Shown here: piece after piece, positions 10,109 through 18,378 of the stretch
Layout: each line of letters begins with the position of its first letter
Numbering within the stretch: position 1 is the first letter of the stretch
Origin: Sphingomonadales bacterium
Lineage (GTDB): Bacteria > Pseudomonadota > Alphaproteobacteria > Sphingomonadales > Sphingomonadaceae
Assembly: GCA_027483465.1 (NCBI GenBank)
Contig: JAIXUQ010000079.1
Coordinates: 1-33,739, forward strand
DNA: 33,739 nucleotides
Direction of reading: 5' to 3'
Made by a program: the position numbers and the translations under genes
The notes under the pieces: generated by a model
The model's input: only the letters and a program-made list of their open reading frames with translations
Told to the model about the DNA's origin: nothing
Database searches by the model: none

Positions 10109-10387
10109 ATGGCGATCATCCGCTGGGTCCTGCTGGCCATGATGGCCTTTGCTTTCATGCTGTTGGCGGTGTCCAACTGGACGTTCGTGCCCTTCATCCT
10201 GCCGGATGGCGCGGTGGCGCGGGCGCCGCTGCCGCTGCTGCTGGCCGGGGCGTTTCTGGCCGGCATGGTCCCCACCTGGGCCTGGATGGCCTTTGTCCGC
10301 CCGCTGCTGGAAGGCCGGCAATTGCGCCCGCGCGTGCGCAGCGAACGCGCCGAGGTGGCGCCGCCACTGGCCGGAACCGGTGGCTGA
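10109..10387 (+). CDS. LapA-domain (DUF1049-like) inner-membrane protein
   Basis: 92 residues with two hydrophobic helices (about 5-22 and 36-58) separated by a short loop, then a basic cytoplasmic tail, the layout of LapA/DUF1049 proteins linked to lipopolysaccharide assembly in enterobacteria. Sequence similarity is mostly at the level of layout plus the AVSNWTFVPF segment. The ATG at 10109 has GAGGGG just upstream; a GTG at 10097 overlapping the previous stop is less likely. It sits immediately before pyrF (one base between stop and start). Confidence 0.75.
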   Translation: MAIIRWVLLAMMAFAFMLLAVSNWTFVPFILPDGAVARAPLPLLLAGAFLAGMVPTWAWMAFVRPLLEGRQLRPRVRSERAEVAPPLAGTGG

Positions 10388-10388
10388 C

Positions 10389-11084
10389 ATGGGGGCCAAT
10401 GTGTCCGCAAACGGGGTGTTTGTGGCCGTTGACGTGGCCGATGTGACGGCGGCGCGGGCGCTGGTGACGGCCATCGGGCCGCATGTGGCCGGCATCAAGC
10501 TGGGCCTGGAATTCTTTTGCGCGCACGGCCCCGCCGGCATCGCCGCCGTCATGGCAGGCCAGCGGCTGCCGCTGTTCCTGGATCTGAAACTGCACGATAT
10601 CCCCAACACGGTGGCCGGCGCGGTGCGCAGCCTGGCCCCGCTTGCCCCGGCGATCCTGACGGTGCATGCCGCCGGCGGGCCGGCGATGCTGGCCGCCGCC
10701 CGCGCCGCCGCGCCGCCGGCCACGCGGGTGGTGGCCGTCACCGTGCTCACCAGCCTGGATGATGGCGATCTGCTGGCCGCCGGCGTGGGCGATGGCACCG
10801 CCGCCCAGGCGCTGCGGCTGGCCGGCCTCACCCGCGCCGCCGGGCTTGACGGGATTGTCTGTTCCCCGCACGAAGTGGCGGCCGCCCGGGCCGCCTGGCC
10901 CGATGGCCTGCTGGTGGTGCCGGGCCTGCGCCCGGCCGGCAGCGAAGCGGGCGATCAGAAACGGGTGATGACCCCGGCTGAGGCCCGTGCCGCCGGCGCC
11001 GATGTGCTGGTGATCGGCCGCCCGATCACCGCTGCTGCTGATCCCGCCGCGGCCGCTGCCGCCATTGCCAACAGTTTGACGTGA
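10389..11084 (+). CDS. pyrF: Orotidine-5'-phosphate decarboxylase
   Basis: 231 residues, normal for group I OMP decarboxylases, which make UMP in the last step of de novo pyrimidine synthesis. The catalytic motif DLKLHDIPNTV carries D65, K67 and D70; V-x-PGLRP and GADVLVIGRPIT near the end form the phosphate-binding loop. The ATG at 10389 directly follows the stop of the LapA-like gene, so translational coupling is likely. trpF follows after 21 bases. Confidence 0.96.
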   Translation: MGANVSANGVFVAVDVADVTAARALVTAIGPHVAGIKLGLEFFCAHGPAGIAAVMAGQRLPLFLDLKLHDIPNTVAGAVRSLAPLAPAILTVHAAGGPAMLAAARAAAPPATRVVAVTVLTSLDDGDLLAAGVGDGTAAQALRLAGLTRAAGLDGIVCSPHEVAAARAAWPDGLLVVPGLRPAGSEAGDQKRVMTPAEARAAGADVLVIGRPITAAADPAAAAAAIANSLT

Positions 11085-11105
11085 GAAGAACAAAGGTCGC
11101 CAAAA

Positions 11106-11738
11106 ATGTTGCCGCTGAAAATCTGCGGTTTGAAGAATGAGGAAACCCTGATGGCCGCACTGGCGGCCGGGGCCAGCCATGTCGGCTTCAATTTCTTCGG
11201 CCCGAGCCCGCGCCATCTCAGCCCGGCCATCGCCGCGCCGCTGATCGCGCGGGTGCCGCCCGGCGTGGGCCGGGTGGCGGTGATGGTCGATCCCGATGAT
11301 GCGCTGGTTGATGCCGCGCTGGCCGCCGGCATCGACATCCTGCAGGTGCACAATGTGGCGCCCGGCCGGGTGGCCGATCTGGTGCAGCGCCATCACCGCC
11401 CGGTGTGGCTGGCCGCCGGGGTGAAGACCGGGGCCGACATCAGCGCCGCCGAAAAGGCCGCAGGCCCGGCCGACCTGTTGCTCCTGGATGCCAAAGCGCC
11501 TAACGACGCGCCATTGCCGGGGGGCAACGGGCTGGCCTTTGATTGGCGGCTGCTGGTCGATCACCGGCCGCAGCGCCGCTTTGGCCTCGCCGGTGGCCTC
11601 ACCATCAGCAATGTCGGCGATGCCATCAGGCTGGTGTCGCCGGCGCTGGTGGATGTGGCATCGGGTGTTGAGCAGGAGGCCGGAGTGAAATCGGTGGAGA
11701 AGATCATGGCCTTCGCGGCCGCCGTGAGGGGCGTATGA
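11106..11738 (+). CDS. trpF: Phosphoribosylanthranilate isomerase
   Basis: 210-residue TIM-barrel enzyme of tryptophan synthesis. The catalytic cysteine lies in KICGLK (residue 7) and the catalytic aspartate in [16 protein letters not shown] and VDVASGVE form the phosphate-binding end. The stop codon overlaps the trpB start as ATGA (11735-11738). No trpC or trpD is in the window, so the pathway is split. Confidence 0.97.
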   Translation: MLPLKICGLKNEETLMAALAAGASHVGFNFFGPSPRHLSPAIAAPLIARVPPGVGRVAVMVDPDDALVDAALAAGIDILQVHNVAPGRVADLVQRHHRPVWLAAGVKTGADISAAEKAAGPADLLLLDAKAPNDAPLPGGNGLAFDWRLLVDHRPQRRFGLAGGLTISNVGDAIRLVSPALVDVASGVEQEAGVKSVEKIMAFAAAVRGV

Positions 11739-12949
11739 ACCTGCCGGTTGGTTCCCTGCGCGGCGGGCCCGACGCGCGCGGCCATTTCGGCGGCTTTGGC
11801 GGCCGTTATGTCGCTGAAACGCTGATGCCGCTGATCCTCGATCTGGAACGCGCCTACACCGCGGCCAAGGCCGATCCCGCCTTCCAGGCCGAACTGGATG
11901 ATCTGCTCACCCATTATGTGGGCCGGCCCAGCCCGCTCTATTTCGCCCCGCGCCTCACGGAAGAACTGGGCGGCGCCAAAATCTATCTGAAGCGCGACGA
12001 GCTCAATCACACCGGCGCGCACAAGATCAACAATTGCATCGGCCAGATCCTCCTCGCCCGCCGCATGGGCAAGACGCGCATCATCGCCGAAACCGGCGCC
12101 GGCCAGCATGGCGTGGCCACCGCCACCGTGGCGGCGCGCTTTGGCCTGCCCTGCACCATCTACATGGGTGCCCGCGATATCGAGCGGCAGGCCCCCAATG
12201 TGTTCCGCATGAAGCTGCTGGGCGCCGAGGTGAAGGCGGTGGAAAGCGGCAGCCGGACGCTGAAGGACGCGATGAACGAGGCGCTGCGCGATTGGGTGAC
12301 CAACGTGCACGACACATTCTACATCATCGGCACCGCCGCCGGGCCGCACCCGTACCCTGAACTGGTGCGCGATTTCCAGACGGTGATCGGCCGCGAGGCG
12401 CGCGCCCAGATCCTCGATCGGGAAGGGCGGCTGCCCGATCTGCTGGTCGCCGCGATCGGCGGCGGCTCCAACGCCATCGGCCTGTTCCACCCCTTCCTGG
12501 ATGATGCGGGCGTGCGCATCGTGGGGGTGGAAGCCGCCGGCAAGGGGCTGGACACCGACGAACATGCCGCCAGCCTGGCCGGTGGCCGCGCCGGCGTGCT
12601 GCACGGCAACAAGACCATGCTGCTGCAGGATGGTGACGGCCAGATCACCGAGGCGCACAGCATCTCCGCCGGCCTCGATTATCCCGGCATCGGCCCCGAA
12701 CATGCCTGGCTCAACGCCATCGGCCGCGTGGAGTATCAGAGCGCCACCGACAGCGAGGCGCTGGAGGGTTTCCAGCTGCTCTGCCGCACCGAAGGCATCA
12801 TCCCGGCGCTGGAACCGGCCCACGCGCTTGCCGCCGTGGCGCGCCTGGCGCCCGCGATGGGCAAGGACGAGATCATCATCGCCAATCTGTGCGGCCGGGG
12901 TGACAAGGACATCTTCACCGTGGCCGCTGCGCTGGGAGTGGCGATGTGA
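11735..12949 (+). CDS. trpB: Tryptophan synthase beta subunit
   Basis: 404 residues. PLP enzyme that joins indole and serine. The PLP lysine is K97 in [17 protein letters not shown] binds the PLP phosphate, and GRFGG-type opening and [14 protein letters not shown] are family hallmarks of the TrpB1 type that pairs with TrpA. Start and stop both overlap neighbours: ATGA with trpF and GTGA (12946-12949) with the cupin gene. It is therefore not directly adjacent to its partner trpA. Confidence 0.98.
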   Translation: MNLPVGSLRGGPDARGHFGGFGGRYVAETLMPLILDLERAYTAAKADPAFQAELDDLLTHYVGRPSPLYFAPRLTEELGGAKIYLKRDELNHTGAHKINNCIGQILLARRMGKTRIIAETGAGQHGVATATVAARFGLPCTIYMGARDIERQAPNVFRMKLLGAEVKAVESGSRTLKDAMNEALRDWVTNVHDTFYIIGTAAGPHPYPELVRDFQTVIGREARAQILDREGRLPDLLVAAIGGGSNAIGLFHPFLDDAGVRIVGVEAAGKGLDTDEHAASLAGGRAGVLHGNKTMLLQDGDGQITEAHSISAGLDYPGIGPEHAWLNAIGRVEYQSATDSEALEGFQLLCRTEGIIPALEPAHALAAVARLAPAMGKDEIIIANLCGRGDKDIFTVAAALGVAM

Positions 12950-13257
12950 ACATCGTTTCCACCCACGAATTTCTGGCCGACCGGCCGTGGGGCAGCCAGT
13001 TGCTGGCCGATTTCGGCGCGGTGGCGGCCCGGGTGCACAGCACGGATCAGCCCTATCGCTGGCACCGCAACACCGGGCCGGAGCTGTTCCTGGTGGTCGA
13101 CGGCGTGGTGGACATGCACGTGCGCGAGGCCGGTGCGGAGCGGGTGATCCGCCTCACCGCCGGGCAGGCCGCCGCGTTTGGCGAAGGCGAGGAGCATGTC
13201 GCCCATCCGGTCGGGCTGGCGCGCATCGTGGTTGTCGAACGCAAGGACAGCGAATGA
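12946..13257 (+). CDS. Small cupin protein between trpB and trpA
   Basis: 103-residue single-domain cupin: strand-rich sequence with [22 protein letters not shown] as motif 1 (given by its ends, WH near residue 40 to VDG near 51) and [11 protein letters not shown] as motif 2. The usual HxH of motif 1 reads HxN, so one metal ligand may be replaced. It starts with GTG overlapping the trpB stop (GTGA) and its stop overlaps the trpA start (ATGA), so it is translated as an integral part of the operon. No role in tryptophan synthesis is known to me; a small-molecule binding or regulatory function is only a guess. Confidence 0.85.
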   Translation: MNIVSTHEFLADRPWGSQLLADFGAVAARVHSTDQPYRWHRNTGPELFLVVDGVVDMHVREAGAERVIRLTAGQAAAFGEGEEHVAHPVGLARIVVVERKDSE

Positions 13258-14099
13258 CGGACCGTCTCTCCGCCCGCTTCGCCGCCTGCGCCGCGCAGGG
13301 CCGCGCCGCGCTGGTCACCTTCGTCACCGCCGGTGATCCCGATCTTGCCACCTCGGCCGGCATCCTGGCCGCGCTGCCGGCGGCGGGGGCAGACATCATC
13401 GAACTGGGCATGCCCTTCACCGATCCGATGGCCGATGGCCCGGCCATCCAGCGCGGCAATCTGCGCAGCCTGGGCGCCGGCACCACGCTGAACGCGCTGC
13501 TGGGCCTGGTGCGCGATTTCCGCGCCCATGATGATGCAACGCCGATCGTGCTGATGGGCTATTTCAACCCGATCCTGGCCTTTGGGCCCGAACGCTTCGC
13601 CGCCGAGGCCCGCGCCGCCGGCATCGATGGCTGCATCGTGGTTGATCTGCCGCCGGAAGAAGCCGCCGAACTGGCCCCGGCGCTGGGCGCCCACGGCCTG
13701 CACCTGGTGCGGCTGGCCACGCCCACCACCAATGCGGCGCGGCTGCCGGCCGTGCTCGATGGCGCGTCGGGCTTTCTCTATTATGTCGCGGTGGCCGGTG
13801 TGACCGGGGCCAATTCGGCCGCCGCCGCCGATATCGCCGCCGCTGTCGCCCGGCTTAAGGCCGCCACCCCGCTGCCGGTGGCGGTGGGCTTTGGCGTGCG
13901 CACCCCCGAACAGGCCGCGGCCGTGGCCGCCCATGCCGATGCCGTGGTGGTGGGCAGCGCCATTGTTGATGCCATTGGCGCGGCGGCCGATGCCCGTGCC
14001 AACGATATTCCCGCCCGCGTGGCGGCCCAGGTGGGTGCGCTCGCCGCTGCCGTGCGTGATGCCCGAAAGGAAAATGCAGCCATGGAAACGGCAAAATGA
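13254..14099 (+). CDS. trpA: Tryptophan synthase alpha subunit
   Basis: 281 residues. Cleaves indole-3-glycerol phosphate to indole. The two catalytic residues are in place: E50 (IIELGMPF) and D61 (TDPMADGP); [13 protein letters not shown] and [10 protein letters not shown] are standard phosphate-site segments. The ATG at 13254 overlaps the cupin stop, and its own stop overlaps the accD start (ATGA, 14096-14099). The C-terminal 20 residues are alanine-rich and variable. Confidence 0.97.
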   Translation: MTDRLSARFAACAAQGRAALVTFVTAGDPDLATSAGILAALPAAGADIIELGMPFTDPMADGPAIQRGNLRSLGAGTTLNALLGLVRDFRAHDDATPIVLMGYFNPILAFGPERFAAEARAAGIDGCIVVDLPPEEAAELAPALGAHGLHLVRLATPTTNAARLPAVLDGASGFLYYVAVAGVTGANSAAAADIAAAVARLKAATPLPVAVGFGVRTPEQAAAVAAHADAVVVGSAIVDAIGAAADARANDIPARVAAQVGALAAAVRDARKENAAMETAK

Positions 14100-14950
14100 G
14101 CTGGATCACCCGCACCCGCCAGCAATTGACCGGCTTTCTGGCCCGGCGCGACACGCCCGACAATCTGTGGACCAAATGCCGGAACTGCGGCACCATGGTC
14201 TACACCAAGGAGTGGGAGGACAATGCCTCCGTCTGCCCGCGCTGCGAGCATCATGACCGCATCGGCCCCAAGGCGCGGTTCGCGCAATTGTTTGATGGCG
14301 ATTACCGCGTGCTGCCAAGCCCGCGCGTTGCCGAAGACCCGTTGAAGTTCAAGGACCAGAAGAAATACACCGATCGCCTGAAGGCCGCCCGCGCCGCCAC
14401 CGGTGAGCCCGAAGCCATGATGGTGGCCGATGGCCAGATCATGGGCCGCCGCGCCATCGTGGGCGTGCAGGATTTCGCCTTCATGGGCGGTTCGATGGGC
14501 ATGGGCGTGGGCGAGGCGTTTCTGGCCGGGGTGGATGCCGCGCTGGCGGCCAGTGCGCCCTATATCGTCTTCACCGCCGCTGGCGGCGCCCGCATGCAGG
14601 AAGGCATCCTCTCCCTGATGCAGATGCCGCGCACCACCGTGGGCATCCAGATGCTGCACGATGCCGGCCTGCCCTATATCGTCGTGCTCACCGATCCCAC
14701 CACCGGCGGCGTGACCGCCAGCTATGCCATGCTGGGCGATGTGCAGATTGCCGAACCGGGCGCCCTGATCGGCTTTGCCGGCCAGCGCGTGATCGAACAG
14801 ACCATCCGCGAGAAACTGCCCGAAGGCTTCCAGCGCGCCGAATATCTGCTCGAACATGGCATGCTCGACATGGTGGTGCACCGCCGCGATCTGAAGGACA
14901 CGCTGGGCCGGCTGATCGGCCTGTTGATGGCGCGGCGAATCGCGGCGTGA
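14096..14950 (+). CDS. accD: Acetyl-CoA carboxylase carboxyltransferase beta subunit
   Basis: 284 residues. Transfers carboxyl from biotin to acetyl-CoA to make malonyl-CoA. The N-terminal four-cysteine zinc ribbon (C28, C31, C47, C50) and the crotonase-like core with [20 protein letters not shown] and [13 protein letters not shown] identify AccD. Length fits the family. It follows trpA with a four-base overlap and precedes folC by ten bases, an order (trpA-accD-folC) common in alphaproteobacteria. Confidence 0.98.
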   Translation: MSWITRTRQQLTGFLARRDTPDNLWTKCRNCGTMVYTKEWEDNASVCPRCEHHDRIGPKARFAQLFDGDYRVLPSPRVAEDPLKFKDQKKYTDRLKAARAATGEPEAMMVADGQIMGRRAIVGVQDFAFMGGSMGMGVGEAFLAGVDAALAASAPYIVFTAAGGARMQEGILSLMQMPRTTVGIQMLHDAGLPYIVVLTDPTTGGVTASYAMLGDVQIAEPGALIGFAGQRVIEQTIREKLPEGFQRAEYLLEHGMLDMVVHRRDLKDTLGRLIGLLMARRIAA

Positions 14951-14960
14951 GCAGCGGCGC

Positions 14961-16316
14961 ATGAGCCCTTCGGGCGGCCCCTCCAGCGGTGCCCGGATGC
15001 CGCCGGCCCGGTCAGACAATCCGGTGCTGGATGCGCTGCTGCGCGATGCCTATGCGCTGCACCCGACCGAGATTGACCTGTCGCTGGGCCGGCTGGAACG
15101 GCTGCTGGAGCGGCTGGGCAATCCGCATCACCGCCTGCCGCCGGTGTTCCACGTGGCCGGCACCAACGGCAAGGGCAGCACCTGCGCCCTGCTGCGCGCC
15201 TGCCTGGAGGCGCAGGGGCACCGCGTGCATGTCTATACCAGCCCGCATCTGGTGCGCTTCAACGAGCGGATTCGGCTGGCCGGCCAACTGATCGCCGATG
15301 ATGCCCTGATCGTGCTGCTGAAGGATGTGATCCGCCTGAACGGCGAGGCGCCGATCACCTTCTTTGAACTGACCACGGCGGCGGCCTTCCTGGCCTTTGC
15401 CACCGTGCCGGCCGATGCCTGCGTGATCGAGGTGGGGCTGGGCGGGCGCATGGACGCGACCAACGTGCTGCCATCGGCGCTGGTTTCGGGCATCGCCCAA
15501 CTGGGGCTGGATCACACCCAATGGCTGGGGCCGACCATCCTTGACATCGCGCGTGAGAAAAGCGGCATCGCCCGGCGCGGCGTGCCGCTGGTGACCGGCC
15601 GCCACCCGGCGGCGGTGACGGCGCGCATTGCCGAAATCGCCGGGCTGGCCGGCGCGCGGCTGGTGATCCGCGGCCAGGATTGGGATGCCGCCGTGTATGA
15701 AAACCAGCTGCATTACCGCGATGCCGATGGCCGGCTGGCGCTGCCGCTGCCGCGCCTGGCCGGCGCCCATCAGCACGACAATGCCGCGCTGGCGGTGGCG
15801 ATGCTGCGCGCGCAGGGCCAGTTGCCCCTGAAGGATGCCGCCTATCGCGCCGGCATGGGCTGGGCCGAATGGCCGGCGCGGCTGCAACGGCTGGATGCCG
15901 GCCCGCTGCCCGAATTGCTGCCCGGCGGCAGCAGCCTGTGGGTGGATGGCGGCCACAATCCCGCCGCCGGCCGGGCGCTGGCCGAAAGCGTGCGCCCGCT
16001 GCTGCGCCCCGGCCAGCGCCTGCTGCTGGTGGCCGGGATGCTGGCCAACAAGGATGCCGAGGGTTTTTTCAAGCCCTTTGCCGGGCTGGCCAGCGCGGTT
16101 TACACCGTGCCGGTGCCGGGCCATGCCGGCCATGATCCGCAGGCGCTGGCCGCCACCGCTTCCACCATGGGGCTGGCCACCGCCACCGCGCCGAATATCC
16201 GCCAGGCCCTGAAAGCCATCGCCCGCACCGGCGACGCGCCGCCGGTGGTGCTGATCACCGGCAGCCTGCACCTGGCCGGCGCCGCGCTGGAACTGAACGG
16301 GCAGGTGCCCGGCTGA
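14961..16316 (+). CDS. folC: Bifunctional folylpolyglutamate/dihydrofolate synthase
   Basis: 451 residues of the Mur-ligase superfamily; adds glutamate to dihydropteroate and to folates. The ATP loop GTNGKGST is at residues 67-74, followed by TSPHLVRFNERI and the central EVGLGGRMDATN; DGGHNPAA near residue 335 is the C-terminal domain signature. The ATG at 14961 has only a weak ribosome-binding site; an ATG at 14997 is an alternative that removes a poorly conserved Ser/Gly-rich leader. Last gene of the 9.3-16.3 kb run; the hairpin repeats begin two bases after its stop. Confidence 0.96.
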   Translation: MSPSGGPSSGARMPPARSDNPVLDALLRDAYALHPTEIDLSLGRLERLLERLGNPHHRLPPVFHVAGTNGKGSTCALLRACLEAQGHRVHVYTSPHLVRFNERIRLAGQLIADDALIVLLKDVIRLNGEAPITFFELTTAAAFLAFATVPADACVIEVGLGGRMDATNVLPSALVSGIAQLGLDHTQWLGPTILDIAREKSGIARRGVPLVTGRHPAAVTARIAEIAGLAGARLVIRGQDWDAAVYENQLHYRDADGRLALPLPRLAGAHQHDNAALAVAMLRAQGQLPLKDAAYRAGMGWAEWPARLQRLDAGPLPELLPGGSSLWVDGGHNPAAGRALAESVRPLLRPGQRLLLVAGMLANKDAEGFFKPFAGLASAVYTVPVPGHAGHDPQALAATASTMGLATATAPNIRQALKAIARTGDAPPVVLITGSLHLAGAALELNGQVPG

Positions 16317-16317
16317 T

Positions 16318-16417
16318 CCTCCCCAAACTGGTTTGGGGAGGTGGCGCCCGCAGGGCGACGGAGGGGTGATCCTCCCCAGCCGCAGGATGGGGAGGTGGCG
16401 CGCAGCGCCGGAGGGGT
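16318..16417. repeat. Two tandem copies of a double-hairpin intergenic repeat
   Basis: Copy 1 (16318-16368) and copy 2 (16371-16417) share the same plan at a 53-base period. Hairpin A has CCTCCCC/GGGGAGG arms: a perfect 11-base-pair stem with a TG loop at 16318-16341, and 8 base pairs with a larger loop at 16371-16395. Next come GTGGC and hairpin B with a GCA loop: CGCCC/GGGCG at 16345-16357, and GGCGC/GCGCC at 16397-16409. Both end in GGAGGGGT. The stem bases differ between copies but stay paired. The pattern resembles abundant intergenic repeats of Caulobacterales and Sphingomonadales (from memory). Placed between convergent genes, it could act as a two-way terminator, though no T-run follows. 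Confidence 0.8.
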
Positions 16418-16424
16418 TCTCCCC

Positions 16425-16988
16425 TCACCCCCGCCGGATCAGCATGGTCACCACCGCCAGCCAGGGCACATCGGCCAGCACCTGCTGGCGCGCGCCGGGC
16501 GTGGTGGGCAGCAACTGGATGCGGCTGCCGTCAACGGCGATCAGGCGGCCAAAGGCAAAGCGGCCGGCCGGGCGCGGGGCCAGCACATCGCGGTTGATGG
16601 CGCGGGCAAAGTGCGCCGGTTCCAGCTGTTGCGCCCATAATTCATCACCGCTGCGGTAATCGCCCTGGGCGCTTTCCACCACCACGCCGATTTGGCCGGG
16701 CTGCGGGCTGGGCGGCACCAGCCGGCGCGGCCGTTCCGGTGCATCGGCGCCGTTCAGGCCCACCAGCGCCGCCACCGGCACATCGGGGCGATCGGGCATG
16801 GCGACCAGCGTGGAGGCGGGCACGCCCATGGCGGCCGCGATCCGCTCCAGCCAATCGATGGAGACGGTGCGCAGGCCGGTTTCCAGCCGGCCGATGGTTT
16901 GCGGCGTGGTGGGCGGCACGCAGGCGGCGGCGACGTCGGCCAGGGTGAGGCCACGCGCCTTGCGGACATCGCGGATACGGGTTTGCAT
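16425..16988 (-). CDS. XRE-family transcriptional regulator
   Basis: 187 residues. An N-terminal XRE helix-turn-helix (residues 1-65: VRKARGLTLADVAAACVP, TIGRLETGLRTVSIDWLERIAAAMGV) is joined by a linker to a C-terminal beta-rich domain (about 95-187) that loosely resembles the S24/LexA-like fold of phage-type repressors, but I could not identify a Ser-Lys dyad. It is divergent from DUF6456-sodC, and a perfect 21-base inverted repeat lies 20 bases upstream of its ATG, a likely autoregulatory operator. The 3' end abuts the hairpin repeats. HTH assignment firm; C-terminal assignment tentative. Confidence 0.85.
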   Translation of the reverse strand: MQTRIRDVRKARGLTLADVAAACVPPTTPQTIGRLETGLRTVSIDWLERIAAAMGVPASTLVAMPDRPDVPVAALVGLNGADAPERPRRLVPPSPQPGQIGVVVESAQGDYRSGDELWAQQLEPAHFARAINRDVLAPRPAGRFAFGRLIAVDGSRIQLLPTTPGARQQVLADVPWLAVVTMLIRRG

Positions 16989-17007
16989 GGCGAATCCTGC
17001 CTTTGAA

Positions 17008-17028
17008 AAATAACCGATGCGGTTATTT
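17008..17028. promoter_or_regulatory. Palindromic operator-like site between XRE gene and DUF6456 gene
   Basis: AAATAACCG-ATG-CGGTTATTT is a perfect inverted repeat with 9-base arms, AT-rich in a GC-rich setting. It sits 20 bases before the XRE start on one side and 67 bases before the DUF6456 start on the other, so a dimer bound here could control both. Function is inferred from position and symmetry. Confidence 0.65.
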
Positions 17029-17094
17029 CTGTCCTACAGCAGGGGGGATATGCAAGCATCGAATCGGCCCAAATGTGCCAAAAGGGAGACGAAG

Positions 17095-17604
17095 ATGCCG
17101 CGTCGTGCCACCATTGCTGCCGCTGATGTGCCGCCCGAACCGATGAACCGCCTGCTTGGCACCCGCACGCTGGCACCGGGGGACCGGATCGACCGCGCGC
17201 AGGTGACGGTGAACCTGGCCGAAGCGCCGCTGGCCTGGCTGGCGCGGCGCGGCCATATCAGCGGCGCGCAACTGCTGGCCGGCGAACGGCTGCGGCAGGA
17301 TTATCACGCCGCCAGCCTGGGCCCGCGCGTGACGATGCGGTGGGATCCGGTGCCGGCCGAACGGCGCGGCGGCGGTGCGCCTGAACCGGGCGGCAGCCAG
17401 ATCGCCGCGCGCCGCCGCTTTGATGCCGCGGTGGCCGCCTGCGGGCCGGGGCTGGCCGATGTGCTGTGGCGGGTGGTGTGCGCCGGCGAGGGGCTGGAGG
17501 TGGCCGAACGCGGCCTCGGCTGGCCGGCGCGATCGGGCAAACTGGTGCTTTCGCTGGCGCTTGACCGGCTGGTCAGCCATTATGGGCTGGATCAGAAGGA
17601 GTGA
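17095..17604 (+). CDS. DUF6456 domain protein
   Basis: 169 residues. The segment EAPLAWLARRGHISGAQLLAGERLRQDYHAA (residues about 43-74) followed by LGPRVTMRWD and a C-terminal helical part (LADVLWRVVCAGEGLEVAERGLGWPARSGKLVL) matches DUF6456 as found in alphaproteobacteria. The C-terminal helices look like a DNA-binding three-helix fold, which would fit a regulatory role, but the domain's function is unknown. The ATG at 17095 follows AAGGGAGA at good distance; upstream in-frame codons from 17017 lie over the operator and are rejected. It is probably co-transcribed with sodC (two-base gap). Confidence 0.8.
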   Translation: MPRRATIAAADVPPEPMNRLLGTRTLAPGDRIDRAQVTVNLAEAPLAWLARRGHISGAQLLAGERLRQDYHAASLGPRVTMRWDPVPAERRGGGAPEPGGSQIAARRRFDAAVAACGPGLADVLWRVVCAGEGLEVAERGLGWPARSGKLVLSLALDRLVSHYGLDQKE

Positions 17605-17606
17605 CC

Positions 17607-18149
17607 ATGCGCCGCCTGTTGCTGTTGCTGCCCGCCCTGCTTGCCGCCTGCGGGCCCAAAACCGAATCGCTGGGCCGGGTGGGCGGGGCGCCGCCGTCGC
17701 TGATGCTGGCGGCGAAATTGCTCACTGCCGATGGCAATGCGCTGGGCGATGCCGAATTGCTGCAACTGGATGGCGGGGTGCAGGTGATCGTGGCGGTGAA
17801 GGGCCTGCCGGCCGGCCAATATGGCCTGCACATCCACGCCGTGGGCCGCTGTGTCGGCCCGGATTTCGCCAGCGCCGCCGGCCATTTCAACCCGCATGGC
17901 CGCCAGCACGGCCGCGACAATCCGATGGGCGCCCACGCGGGCGATCTGCCCAATCTGGTGGTGGATGCGGGCGGCGTTGGCCAGCTCAACCAGGTGATCC
18001 CCGGCCTGCGCCTGGCCGATGGTGCCAATCCGGTGCTGGATGATGATGGCGCCGCCATCGTGCTGCATGGCCGCCCGGATGATTACCGCACCGATCCCGC
18101 CGGCAACGCGGGGCCGCGCCTGGCCTGTGCGGAATTCCGGCGGAAATAG
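17607..18149 (+). CDS. sodC: Cu/Zn superoxide dismutase family lipoprotein
   Basis: 180 residues. A lipoprotein signal (LLAAC, modified Cys at 15) precedes a Cu/Zn SOD domain. All metal ligands align with the standard spacing: copper H75, H77, H93 and H154; zinc H93, H101, H110 and D113; the disulfide pair is C82 and C174. It should therefore be an active, membrane-anchored periplasmic enzyme against superoxide. AAGGAG (17596-17601) inside the end of the DUF6456 gene is the ribosome-binding site, supporting coupled expression. It converges on tRNA-His with four bases between. Confidence 0.94.
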   Translation: MRRLLLLLPALLAACGPKTESLGRVGGAPPSLMLAAKLLTADGNALGDAELLQLDGGVQVIVAVKGLPAGQYGLHIHAVGRCVGPDFASAAGHFNPHGRQHGRDNPMGAHAGDLPNLVVDAGGVGQLNQVIPGLRLADGANPVLDDDGAAIVLHGRPDDYRTDPAGNAGPRLACAEFRRK

Positions 18150-18153
18150 GGGG

Positions 18154-18231
18154 TGGGGCGACTGACGGGGCTTGAACCCGCGACCTCCGGTACCACAAAC
18201 CGGCGCTCTAACCAACTGAGCTACAGTCGCC
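18154..18231 (-). tRNA. tRNA-His (GTG)
   Basis: A complete cloverleaf on the minus strand with anticodon GTG in the loop TTGTGGT closed by CCGGT/ACCGG, D-arm GCTCAGTTGGTTAGAGC and T-arm with GGTTCAAGCC. The acceptor stem has eight base pairs, including an extra 5' G (18231) opposite C73, the hallmark of tRNA-His. CCA is encoded (18154-18156). Confidence 0.97.
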
Positions 18232-18338
18232 ACGCAGCACGTGTGAGGCCGGCGGGATAAACGAGCCGGGGGCGGCTGGCAAGCGCCTTTGTGCAGGGCC
18301 GGCGCACCCGGCGGCCGTTGCTGGACGTTGGAATAATG

Positions 18339-18354
18339 TTGCGCTATGGCGCAA
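18339..18354. promoter_or_regulatory. Operator-like palindrome upstream of the leucine-type dehydrogenase
   Basis: TTGCGC-TATG-GCGCAA is a perfect inverted repeat ending 24 bases before the chosen start at 18379. Such sites often bind dimeric regulators, for example of the Lrp/AsnC type; the regulator is not known here. It overlaps an alternative upstream ATG (18346), which supports the later start. It could also form an RNA hairpin. Confidence 0.5.
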
Positions 18355-18378
18355 TCTTTCCCTGATGGAGCCCATGCA

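Noticed and set aside
17017-17094. N-terminal extension of the DUF6456 protein from ATG 17017
   Set aside because: It would begin inside the palindrome, lacks a ribosome-binding site, and the later ATG at 17095 has a strong one.
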